The notes beneath the pieces were generated by a model. It was not told the origin of the DNA. It saw only the letters and a program-made list of their open reading frames with translations, and ran no database searches. Made by a program: the position numbers and the translations under genes. A DNA stretch of 64,000 bases from Erinaceus europaeus (lineage: Eukaryota; Chordata; Mammalia; Eulipotyphla; Erinaceidae). The DNA is taken from the NCBI RefSeq assembly GCF_950295315.1, contig NC_080166.1, positions 100,862,999 through 100,926,998 of the forward strand, in the 5' to 3' direction. Below, one piece after another: positions 55,234 through 64,000 of this stretch (position 1 is its first letter; the number at the start of each line of letters is the position of its first letter).

Positions 55234-55365
55234 CAGATTTTTTTGCTTTGCTTTATTATTCTTGTATTTGATAGGACAGAGAAAGATTTAGAGGGGTGTA
55301 CGAAATGAAGAGGAGAGAAAGAGAGACACCTACAGCACTGCTGCTGCTCATGAAACTTCCTTCCT
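55234..55365 (-). repeat. Old SINE remnant
   Basis: Minus-strand TTGATAGGACAGAGAAAG, GAGACACCTACAGCACTGC, then decayed. Confidence 0.6.
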
Positions 55366-55441
55366 ATATATTAACTTCTCTTGGGTAGTATTATATAAAT
55401 AGAAATAATATTTTATAGAGATACTCATACTTTTTTTTTTT

Positions 55442-56090
55442 CCTTGTGCATTTTGTAGCTCTTTGGAGAACTGACCTCTGAAATCCTGAATTTGTGTCTG
55501 TATGTTATGGTTGTCTTAAACTGAGATAATAATTAGCTTTCTGAACTCAAACTCAGACTTTTTTTCCCCAAATCCTTTGATAGTTGTCTTTCCCCCATAT
55601 TTTGGTTAAGTATGGTTTCTGCTGTTCAGCCAACAATGATACTGTGGCTGTGCTGTTTATTTGTCATGGGAGGAGGAAGAGAAGAGAGTCTTCCTTAGTA
55701 CCTTGGGTAGGTTTAGACAGAATAGGTTCTTGCTGCTTTGTTTCAGACTGTACTCTGGCCTCTGGTAGCCCACTGCTGCTGTATGAGTGGGCCTCATAGT
55801 TTTAGTTTCTGACCAGCACCCCACCACCACCAGCCTTTTTAAGGCAGAATGTAACTAACAGAACCGTGCCACCTACCCACTTCTTGCCGTGGTTGAACTC
55901 CTGGTTCAAGTTTTTTTTTTTTGTCTTGAAAGTTTTCCTCATGCCCCTTACCATGTGCACCTGCACTTAGTGAATTTCTTCAAACATTGAAGTTATAATG
56001 TTGTGAGATTCTAGGTTTTTTTTTCTTTTCATTGCTTTATTTGGTTGTTCCAGATATGATCTTTTGGTCATTGCTACTTCATGGTCAGCA
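55442..56090 (-). other. Non-L1 segment of the composite insertion
   Basis: No gene or named repeat. It includes T-runs near 55909-55921 and 56013-56020. Under the transduction reading this is a copy of sequence next to a source L1 elsewhere in the genome. Confidence 0.45.
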
Positions 56091-56105
56091 CTAAACAATT
56101 TTTTT

Positions 56106-56374
56106 AAATCTATTTATTTTCCCTTTTGTCGCCCTTTTTAAAAAATTATTATTATTGTAGTTATTGATGTCATCATTGTTAGATAAGACAGAGAGAAATG
56201 GAGAAAGGAGGGGAAGACAGAGAGGGGGAGAGAAAGATAGACACCTGCAGACCTGTTTTATGGCTTGTGAAGTGACTCCCCTGCAGGTGGGGAGCTCAAA
56301 CCGGGATCCTTAAGCCAGTCCTTGCATTTCTTTCGTGCCACCGCTTAACCCGCTGTGCTACTGCCCGACTCCTT
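56106..56374 (-). repeat. tRNA-derived SINE, long form (first of two at one target)
   Basis: A complete minus-strand copy between CTAAACAATTTTTTT (56091-56105) and CTAAACAAGTTTTTT (from 56375). Confidence 0.88.
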
Positions 56375-56389
56375 CTAAACAAGTTTTTT

Positions 56390-56659
56390 ATTTATTTTCC
56401 CTTTTGTTGCCCTTTTTCTTATTGTTGTTGTAGTTATTATTGTTGTAGTTATTGATGTCGTCGTTGTTAGGACAGAGAGAAATGGTGAGAGGACGGGAAG
56501 ACAGAGAGGGGGAGAGAAAGATAGACACCTGCAGCCCTGCTTCACCACCTGTGAAGGACTCCCCAGCAGGTGGGGAGCCGGGGTCTCGAACCGGGATCCT
56601 TAGGATCCTTGCGCTTTGCGCTACATGTGCTTAACCTGTGCACTACAGCCTGACTCCCT
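56390..56659 (-). repeat. tRNA-derived SINE, long form (second of two at one target)
   Basis: A complete minus-strand copy followed by a third CTAAACAAGTTTTT at 56660-56673. Confidence 0.88.
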
Positions 56660-56689
56660 CTAAACAAGTTTTTAAGAATTATATATTAT

Positions 56690-56808
56690 TTGTTTTATTT
56701 CAGCGAGAGAATTATATATAGAGAAAGATAGCAGGGTACTGCTCAGCTCTGACATATGGTGGTGTGGGTGTTGAACCTGGGAATTTAGAACCTCAGGTAT
56801 GAAAAGTC
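56690..56808 (-). repeat. tRNA-derived SINE, short form
   Basis: Minus-strand GGGTACTGCTCAGCTCTGAC, TTGAACCTGGGAATTTAG, CCTCAGGTATGAAAAG. Confidence 0.75.
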
Positions 56809-57176
56809 TTTTTTTTTTTTTTTTAGTTTTTTTTTTTTTTATTTAAGAAAGGATTAATTAACAAAACCATAGGGTAGGAGGGGTACAACTCTCTTTTCAG
56901 TCACCAGGTTCCAGGTGTCATCAGGATGCCGGCCAGATTTCCCTGGATTGAAGACCCCACCAATATGTCCTGGAGCTCAGCTTCCCCAGAGACCCACCCT
57001 ACTAGGGAAAGAGAGAGGCAGACTGGGAGTATGGACCGACCAGTCAACGCCCATGTTCAGCGGGGAAGCAATTACAGAAGCCAGACCTTCTACCTTCTGC
57101 AACCCACAATGACCCTGGGTCCATGCTCCCAGAGGGATAGAGAATGGGAAAGCTATTGGGGGAGGGGTGGGATATG
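56809..57176. repeat. L1 3' end (type B) with 5' inversion
   Basis: T-runs, then a ~50-bp minus-strand L1 terminus (ACAAAACCATAGGGTAGG, to 56887), then a 289-bp plus-strand piece (CTCTTTTCAGTCACCAGG to GGGATATG). This is the twin-primed layout seen at 45580. Confidence 0.85.
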
Positions 57177-57192
57177 GAGATACTCATACTTT

Positions 57193-57667
57193 AAGAGTAC
57201 CCTGTTATTAAGAGACCTTATTAAAATATATATGGATATGTAATGTTTCTGATAGTTGTATTACAATATTGTATTCCTTTAGTATTTTGTGGAGTTTGTT
57301 ATGCTCAATGTCTTAACTATCTACTTATTCTCTGAGACTAGTACATTCTATGTTCATTTCAACTAGCTGAATATTGTATGCCCTTTACGAAGTACCATTT
57401 CACTATCAGTTTCATAATCTATAAATAAGCTGTAAACATTGCTTTATCAAACTATGTTATATTCATGTTAAACTGAAAATAAGTTACACACATTTAAAAA
57501 GGACAACATAAAAGACAGATGGCATTGATCTACAACACTTAGAAAATAATAGGATTTGGAGGGGAAAGGGAGTGGTGAGGCAATAATAGACATCAACTTT
57601 TCCTGAAAAAAAACCTTACATTTCTCACTACACTATTACAAAAATATGGAATAGGAAGAACACACAA
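57193..57667. other. No recognised feature
   Basis: AT-rich interval without a gene. Confidence 0.5.
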
Positions 57668-57962
57668 GGGAGTCAGGCGGTAGCGCAGTGGGTTAAGTGT
57701 AGGTGGCACAAAGTGCAAGGACTGATGTTAGAATCCCAGATCAGGCCCCCGGGTCCCCAACTGCAGGGGAGTCCCTTCAAAAGTGGTGAAGCAGGTCTGC
57801 AGGTGTCTATCTTTCTCCCCCCAACCCCTTCTTCCCCTCCTCTCTCCATTTCTCTCTGTCCTATTCAACAACAACAGCAATAACAATAAAAACAATAATA
57901 ACAGTGAAAAGCAAGAAGGGTAACAAAACAGAATAGCTAAATAAGTAAATAAATAAATATTA
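57668..57962 (+). repeat. tRNA-derived SINE, long form
   Basis: GGGAGTCAGGCGGTAGCGCAG head and AAATAAGTAAATAAATAAA tail. The flanks AAGAACACACA and AAGAACATACA are a probable target duplication. Confidence 0.9.
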
Positions 57963-58368
57963 AGAAAAAGAAAGAACATACATATATAAGTTAATTGTTT
58001 TATTTTTTGATAAAAACAAAATTTAAAAATTGATTTAATGACAAAAGAACAAATAAGTAGGTCTTTTAAGTAAAAGTAACATGTAAACATTGATAATACA
58101 TTTTTAAAACTATATTATTGCTTTGCTTTTTAATATAGGTTGACAGATATTAGTTACAAAATTTATTCATCTTCTATTGGCAGTTCATCTTAACTTAAGC
58201 AGGTTAAAAACTCTTGTATTTTGAGAAGTCAGATTTTAAGCTTTGTATGTATCAAAAATATATGCACTCAGTATGTGCTCTGAAATTTAAAAAATCCTGT
58301 GTTCATTCTGTTCACATTCTGTAGGATAAGATAGGTTTGGGTGTTAATTAAATTAAGTATGCTTTTAT
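57963..58368. other. No recognised feature
   Basis: AT-rich interval without a gene. Confidence 0.5.
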
Positions 58369-58386
58369 AAAATAAAATCTATTTTT

Positions 58387-58599
58387 TAAATATTTTATTT
58401 ATTTTATTTATTATTGGACAGAGACAGAGAGAAACTGAGAGTGGAGGGTCATGAAAAGGAAAGAGACAGAGAGACACCTGCAGACCTGTTTCACCACTTG
58501 TAAAACTTACCCCCTACAGGTGGGGACCAGTGGCTTGAACCCAGGTCCTTGTACACTTTAATGAGTGTATTTAACTAGGTGTGCTACCATCTGGCCCCT
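58387..58599 (-). repeat. tRNA-derived SINE with 18-bp target duplication
   Basis: Minus-strand GACAGAGACAGAGAGAAAC, CTACAGGTGGGGACCAGTGG, TGCTACCATCTGGCCCC. AAAATAAAATCTATTTTT is duplicated exactly at 58369-58386 and 58600-58617. Confidence 0.92.
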
Positions 58600-58673
58600 A
58601 AAATAAAATCTATTTTTAAAGTAGCTTTTTAAATAAATTTAAGAGCTGAGGCTAAATTCGGTAGTTTAAGATT

Positions 58674-58935
58674 TAGGGGACAATTGATGGCTCAGTTGGT
58701 AAAGTATACATTACTATGTTCAATGACCCAGATCTGAGGCCTGAACTACCATATGGGCATGTCTTCATGGGCTGGGCGGAGTTTTGTAAGTATTGGGGAA
58801 GAGCTGCATTGCATCTCCCTCTCTCTCTTCCTATAGCAAAAGGGAAGGAAAAAAAATGCCTTCCAGAAACAATGTAGTGGTGCAGGTACCATGATTCAGC
58901 TATGATTCTGAGGGTAGCATAAATATGTAATAAAA
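58674..58935 (+). repeat. Old SINE with extended module
   Basis: GGGGACAATTGATGGCTCAG head, CCTCTCTCTCTTCC block and a CAATGTAGTGGTGCAGGTACC module, all diverged. Confidence 0.55.
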
Positions 58936-58951
58936 GAGAGAGAATATTTAA

Positions 58952-58971
58952 ATATATATATATATATATAT
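58952..58971. repeat. (TA)n microsatellite
   Basis: About ten TA units between two oppositely oriented SINE remnants. Confidence 0.9.
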
Positions 58972-59110
58972 TGTAGTTACTGGGGATTTGTCTCTCCACA
59001 ATTATTTTTTTCAAAATAAGACAGAAACTGAGAGACAGAGAAAGGGAAATGCAGCATTGCCCTGAAGCTTTTGCTAGTGAGATGTGGATTGAGTTCAAAC
59101 CTGGGTCAAA
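58972..59110 (-). repeat. Old SINE remnant
   Basis: Minus-strand AGACAGAAACTGAGAGACAG, CAGCATTGCCCTGAAGC, TTCAAACCTGGGTC. Confidence 0.6.
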
Positions 59111-60449
59111 TTCATGTCAGAGTCACGCCTTCCAAAAACTGATAACTCAAGTAACTCTCACAATACTGTATCTATACCTTTTCCCCCTCACTTTTCAATA
59201 TGTTGTGCTGTCTTTTAGCAAACTTTTATTTCCAATTTTAAACATGATTCAGTCAACTAAATAACTCATACATTTGTAACTGTCATAAGTGTAGATTAAA
59301 GCACCCATGAATGGTAAAGAATGTATTACTTTATATACATTTTATTAATATTATTATGCAATCATGGCATCAAAACATAACTGAGATGCCCAAGTTATTA
59401 TTGATATAAACTTGTCTTATCAGTAAAGTATGACATATTACTTATTTAATTTGATAGCATACTATTATTTTATATAATATTTTTATGCATTATTGATACA
59501 TTACACATCTAACTTATTGTAAACAAAATCACTACATGCTGGTTTTGAAGTAAATATAAGATAAATGCCTTCAATTAAGAAATAGAAATCAACTCAAATT
59601 TTGTAGTATTATTTCATTTTGTTTTTCTTAGTCTTAACTTTGTTGGAAATTTAATTATCAGTGTTAAATATTTTTCTATAAACATGAACACATTTTTAAG
59701 GCATTTTCTGAAAATACAAGTCATTTTCAACTTTAAGTTGAACTCATTTGAATATCAAATCAATGGGTAATATTATTAATGGCTTGAAGTAATGCAAAAG
59801 TGACATTCCTATGCTTTTTGAAAGTATACGACATCTTACTGTATATTCACAAAAAATGTATACCTAAAGATTTTATAAAAATACCAAAAGCTTTTTTAGA
59901 ACATGTAATTAACCAGTGTTCAAAACAGCTTTTAGTCTCTGGCTATACTAATAAGATGAAATACTTTTAGACAAAAATAAATGTCTAAAGATTATTCTGC
60001 CACATTTTAGCAAATCAATTAATGCATTAGGAGCCCAGGAATTTCAGTAAGAATTTGAATTAAGCCCTAGTAAACTTGAGTTTAACATTGTAGAAAGCCT
60101 GAAGGACACTGTGCTCTTAATTACTGTTCCCTTCTTTCTAGATGTAGAACTCCCCTGGTGATGAAAAACTGAAGAGAAATCCATCATTAAGGCACTCCTA
60201 AAGTTTATAATCATTACTAATAACCTTTCCATGAACTCAAATGTAAGGACGTGTGAAAGAAAAGTCTGTGTAAGTTTAACATTTAAGAAACAAACAATTA
60301 AAAAGTACACATTAAAACAATTAAGTTATTTAGCATATACAACACAATTCCTACTATATAACCTGTCAGTACACTAACGAACAAATTTGGCTCTTAAACT
60401 GAACTTTATCAATAGACCTGTGGTTCTAATCACAGACAATCTTGGCTTA
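59111..60449. other. AT-rich DNA, nothing recognised
   Basis: About 1.3 kb with no gene or named repeat. Confidence 0.55.
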
Positions 60450-60535
60450 AAGATTTTAAAAATTCATTTATGAAAGACCAAAATACTGCTTAGTATTGGC
60501 ACCCCAGGATTAAACCTGCAACGACTGGACTTTAT
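60450..60535 (-). repeat. Old SINE remnant, short form
   Basis: TATTGGCACCCCAGGATTAAACC resembles a decayed minus-strand B-box region. Weak. Confidence 0.35.
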
Positions 60536-62282
60536 CTGTATTTTTCCTTTTTATTTATCTCTCACACATGAATGAGATCATCTGACTTTTAGCCTTCTCT
60601 CTCTAGTTTATTTCTAATAGTCTTAGTTTCCAAAAAGTCATTGAGACATTTTGCTTACAAATGTCATTTCACATTTCCATATTGTTTTCACTGTTTTGTT
60701 CTCTGATGCTTCAAACTGTGTATATTGAATTCTGTCAAATTTGTATAACATTTAAGTGAACTTCTTATATGTTAGTATACTTGCATTTTAATAAGCAGAA
60801 AGTTAAGTCAACAATATCTTAACAAGACCAAAAGGAACAGACAGATGGCTGGGCTACCAGGAGTGGAAATTCCTCTATTGGCAACTGTATACAAGTACTT
60901 GAACACTGAGACATTCCATCCTTCTTCCATATTTTCATGTCTCTTGGATTTATTATCTCTGAGTAAGGGACCTAGGCCCAATTGCAGTGAAAAATATCTG
61001 ACGAAAAACTGGGAAAGACTGCCTGGAAGTGTTTTTTTTTTTTTTTTTTTTCTTTTCTTTTTCAATTGTTTGTCTAGACTCTATTTATTATCTCAGAAGA
61101 ATTTCTCCATAAAGAGGCCTGATTGCCTGAAATACTATAGGCTACTAATTTACACTATTTATCTGATTTTTCATCTGTTTGTCAGTATTGTGCTTTCCTA
61201 CTTGGTGAAAGTCTAGATCTACAGTGGGAACATAGCTCAATGTTTATCTCACATACTTGCAACAAACACTGAAAAATAAAGCTCATATTTGTTATATTGA
61301 CAAAACAGGTAGTTATAATAAGCTTCTGTAATATCTCACTAGTTTTGGAATTATCTTCTCTTATAAAGTCACCTTAACAAGATAAAGTCTTCTAGTTTGT
61401 CTGTTTGAGCCCTTTACAACTTAGCACAAGACAAAATGAAACTCTGACATGTACCCATGCCCATTTGGCTTCTGGACCACTTACTTGTAATTTTGAAAAT
61501 TCTCTCAGTTCCAGATGGAAGATATACACCAAAGAGATCTCTGTCAACAAGATACAGTGACAATGTACACAGAAAAATTTAGTATAAGTTTACTCACTGC
61601 AATCCTTTTGTTCACCCAGCAAATACCTACATGGTACTTTTAATAGACAAAGCATTTGGGAAGACCTTGATGATATAAAGACATATTAAAATACTGTCTA
61701 GAACTTTTGAAGGCACACATATTTTAGTAAGGTAATATATAATCAAACCAGTGATTTCCAAACAATGTTAGAATTGCAATGGGACTGTTGTTGAACATAG
61801 AAAGGTAAGACCAAACTGATCAGATGAACAGCTTGATAGCTTCAGATTAAATGAAGTTAGGTACATGCAACATTTTGAACAAGTGAAACATTTCAAAAGT
61901 TGATGACATAAAATAGTACCGCATATTATGCCATCAGAAAAGAATAGCAATAAGATTTAAATTTCTGTTGATGACTGAGAATGATCTGACCTTATTCATT
62001 GCAGAAAAATGACAATAAAATCTGGACATTATGTAAAAATAGCACTGGTAAGAAAAAGAAGAAAGGTGATTTTGGTGGAGGCATTAATAGGAGAATTTTA
62101 TATCCAGTTTTCTGTGAATTTTACCCAGAAGTCAAGTATCATTGTTGTAGCACATGAAGAATCAGTCTTACAGGAATAGTGCATATTTATGTTTGTCTGT
62201 AGTCGGTTGTCTATCATTGATACTTCATATGAGGGGGAAGTGGTAATAAAAGACATTCTATAATCTGGAAAATAACTGAACT
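60536..62282. other. Mostly AT-rich DNA, nothing recognised
   Basis: Includes a T-run at about 61030-61051. The 123-codon plus-strand frame through it (60845-61216) is low complexity in the middle and has no recognisable domain. Confidence 0.5.
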
Positions 62283-62492
62283 GGGGGTGCTGGTGGTGAC
62301 ATACCTGGATGAGCACACATACTACAATGCGAAAGGACCCAGGTTTGAGCCTCTGCCCCCCACCTGCAGGGTGAAAGCTTTGTGAGTGGTGAAGCATGTC
62401 TGCAGGTGTCTCTCTGTCTCTCTTTCTATTTCCCCATTCCTTCCTGATTTCTGAATATCTCTATCAAATAAATAAAGATAATAAAAAATTTA
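62283..62492 (+). repeat. tRNA-derived SINE
   Basis: GGGGGTGCTGGTGGTGACATAC head, CCCCACCTGCAGGGTGAAAG core, CAAATAAATAAAGATAATA tail. Confidence 0.85.
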
Positions 62493-63237
62493 AATAGAAC
62501 TGAGCTGCAGGAATCATTGCTCACTGCAATGAGGGAGAGGGGGTGAATGAAAGGATCCAAAAAGAGATACTCAAAGTCTGTCTCGCACATCTCTGACCTG
62601 TCAAAGATACATATGTAGAACAAGCTCAATAAAGCACAATTGGAAATAAAAGATCTAAAGGAGACTAGAGCTGTGACCTAAGAGATAGTCTTGATTCAAG
62701 TCCAGTTAAATAATTGATTGTAACAGTAAAATAAAAAACTCTACAGATAAAAACAAAATCTATTTCTCATCTCCTCAAATTGATATTCATAATTTCCTAC
62801 ATGGTCAAATCATATAAGGTAGTATAGAAATAAACCATAAGATTGGGATGTATCAGACAGTGTTTGAAATAATAAAAATTTTGTTTGAAATAATAATATG
62901 ATTTCTTCAGCTTTAGAGAACTGTCAAGGGGAGCATTATTGAGTTATAATTAGTAACTATAGCTATTAATGTTGGTAACCTTCAACACTTAGTTGAGATA
63001 ATAATATAACTATTCATTCTAAAATGTATTTCCCCTTTAAACATATTATTAACTAATGCATGAACATTCAAAAGTTTTAATATTCCTTTGTCATCCTAAT
63101 TTTAGTCATCTTTTACACTGAGGTCACAAAGTACTACTTTGAATTCTGGTTCCACCTTTGTTATCTTCTACATTATTACCTTACTTATTTCTATAAAGAC
63201 AATTTATCCATGTAGATGATTTCTCTTTTTTCAGTAA
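62493..63237. other. AT-rich DNA, nothing recognised
   Basis: No gene or named repeat. Confidence 0.5.
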
Positions 63238-63712
63238 CTGAGGCTTCACTACTCTAAGTTGAATTTTCAGAGAGATAAAGAGACAGATGCAGGGAGTTGA
63301 ACGGTAGCACAATGGGATAAGCGCATATGGCGCCCAGCTGCAAGGATTGGCATAAGGATCCTGGTTTGAGCCCCCGTTCCCCACCTGCAGGGGGCTCGCT
63401 TCACAAGCAGTGAAGCAGGTCTGCAGGTGTCTTATCTTTCTTTACCTTTCCCTGTCTTCCCCTCCTCTCTCCATTTCTCTCTGTCCTATCCAACAATGAT
63501 GACATCAATAACAACAATAACTACAACAGTAAAAAAACAAGGTCAACAAAAGGGAGTAAATAAGTAAATAAATAAATATGAGAGAGAGAGAGAAAGAGAG
63601 AGAGAGAAATTACCAAAACACAAAGCTTCTCTCACTGCTGGGGAGGTTGGGCCCAAGCCTAGGTCAAGCACATGACAAAGCAATATACTACTAGGTGAGT
63701 TATCTTGTTGGT
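63238..63712 (-). repeat. Old SINE, split by a younger SINE
   Basis: The left part (63238-63297, ...GAGAGATAAAGAGACAG) and right part (about 63609-63712, ...GGGGAGGTTGGGCCCAAGCC..) read as one minus-strand SINE. Confidence 0.55.
63298..63580 (+). repeat. tRNA-derived SINE, long form, nested
   Basis: GGGAGTTGAACGGTAGCACA head to AAGTAAATAAATAAATATG tail, followed by a (GA)n run at about 63580-63608. Confidence 0.88.
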
Positions 63713-64000
63713 CCAAAGATAACTTTTAACTTATATCTTGGAGACTTTCTAAAAAGCATGGAAATCTAGAAATAGAATGAGACTGGAAGAGACTGAAGTT
63801 GAACTGACTGAAAACTTCCCAGAAATGGCCCTGGTGACTGAAAAATCAATCAACATTTTTTTAAGCTGGACTGACATAATCAGAGAAACTTGTCAGAAAA
63901 CCACTCAGAACTGACAGGTCTAAATTTGAGAGGATCAGCACAGATTGCTGCATGCGTTTCCAGAGGATTTAAAATGTATACAATTATTCTAATTTGAGAA
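63713..64000. other. No recognised feature
   Basis: Sequence to the window edge with no gene visible. Confidence 0.5.

Larger units (their letters stand above)
55434..57176 (-). mobile_element. Composite L1 insertion, probable 3' transduction
   Basis: A perfect 16-bp duplication GAGATACTCATACTTT (55418-55433 and 57177-57192) bounds 1.74 kb, with a poly(T) directly after the left copy, as for a minus-strand L1 insertion. Reading the minus strand from the right: an inverted L1 type B piece, the L1 3' terminus, an A-run, then about 1.37 kb of other sequence with three SINEs, then the final A tail. Confidence 0.7.

Noticed and set aside
60845..61216. 123-codon plus-strand frame
   Set aside because: It passes through a long T-run encoding poly-Phe, has no family resemblance, and lacks surrounding gene structure.

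Overview
The window is vertebrate nuclear DNA made almost wholly of interspersed repeats. I found no convincing host exon, rRNA, tRNA gene or CRISPR. It is AT-rich, spaced with hundreds-of-bases blocks of tRNA-derived SINEs, L1 3' ends, microsatellites and endogenous retrovirus (ERV) pieces, as in a mammalian gene desert or a long intron. The best organism guess is a hedgehog (Erinaceidae). One reason is a Vingi-type non-LTR retrotransposon at 17922-19394; among mammals that clade was described from hedgehogs. The second is that one very abundant SINE family (tRNA-like head, pyrimidine-rich middle, AAC/AAT-rich tail) fits insectivore/hedgehog SINEs. The species call is inference.

Layout. 1-5760: SINEs and two solo LTRs (1311-1738, 3610-3955). 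5773-10896: an ERV with a Lys-type primer binding site and two ~350-bp LTRs, no recognisable gag/pol/env, a GC-rich leader, and a 5'-inverted L1 (7424-10279) inserted inside it. 10897-16680: SINEs, a perfect 20-bp-arm inverted repeat and a third solo LTR (16255-16589). 17922-19394: the Vingi copy, minus strand, an almost open reverse-transcriptase frame. 20688-27420: a three-layer nest, an L1 3' end split by a SINE, which is itself split by a 5.8-kb gammaretrovirus-like ERV (21133-26921, minus strand) with paired 595-bp LTRs, a Gln-type primer site, gag remnants and a deleted pol. 27425-53640: many L1 3' ends (several inverted, nested or tail-to-tail), SINEs and microsatellites between AT-rich unique-looking DNA. 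54621-54704: twin perfect palindromes. 55418-57192: an insertion bounded by a 16-bp target-site duplication that looks like an L1 with a 3' transduction carrying SINEs. 57200-64000: mostly AT-rich DNA with scattered SINEs.

No genes work together here in a pathway. The biology is mobile-element history: L1-type machinery explains the SINE and L1 insertions (A-rich tails, variable target-site duplications, twin-priming inversions), while ERVs account for the LTRs. The most notable items are the Vingi copy, the nested stack, the deleted gag-pol ERV, the two composite L1 insertions and the palindrome pair. Family and subfamily names are by eye; no database was searched.
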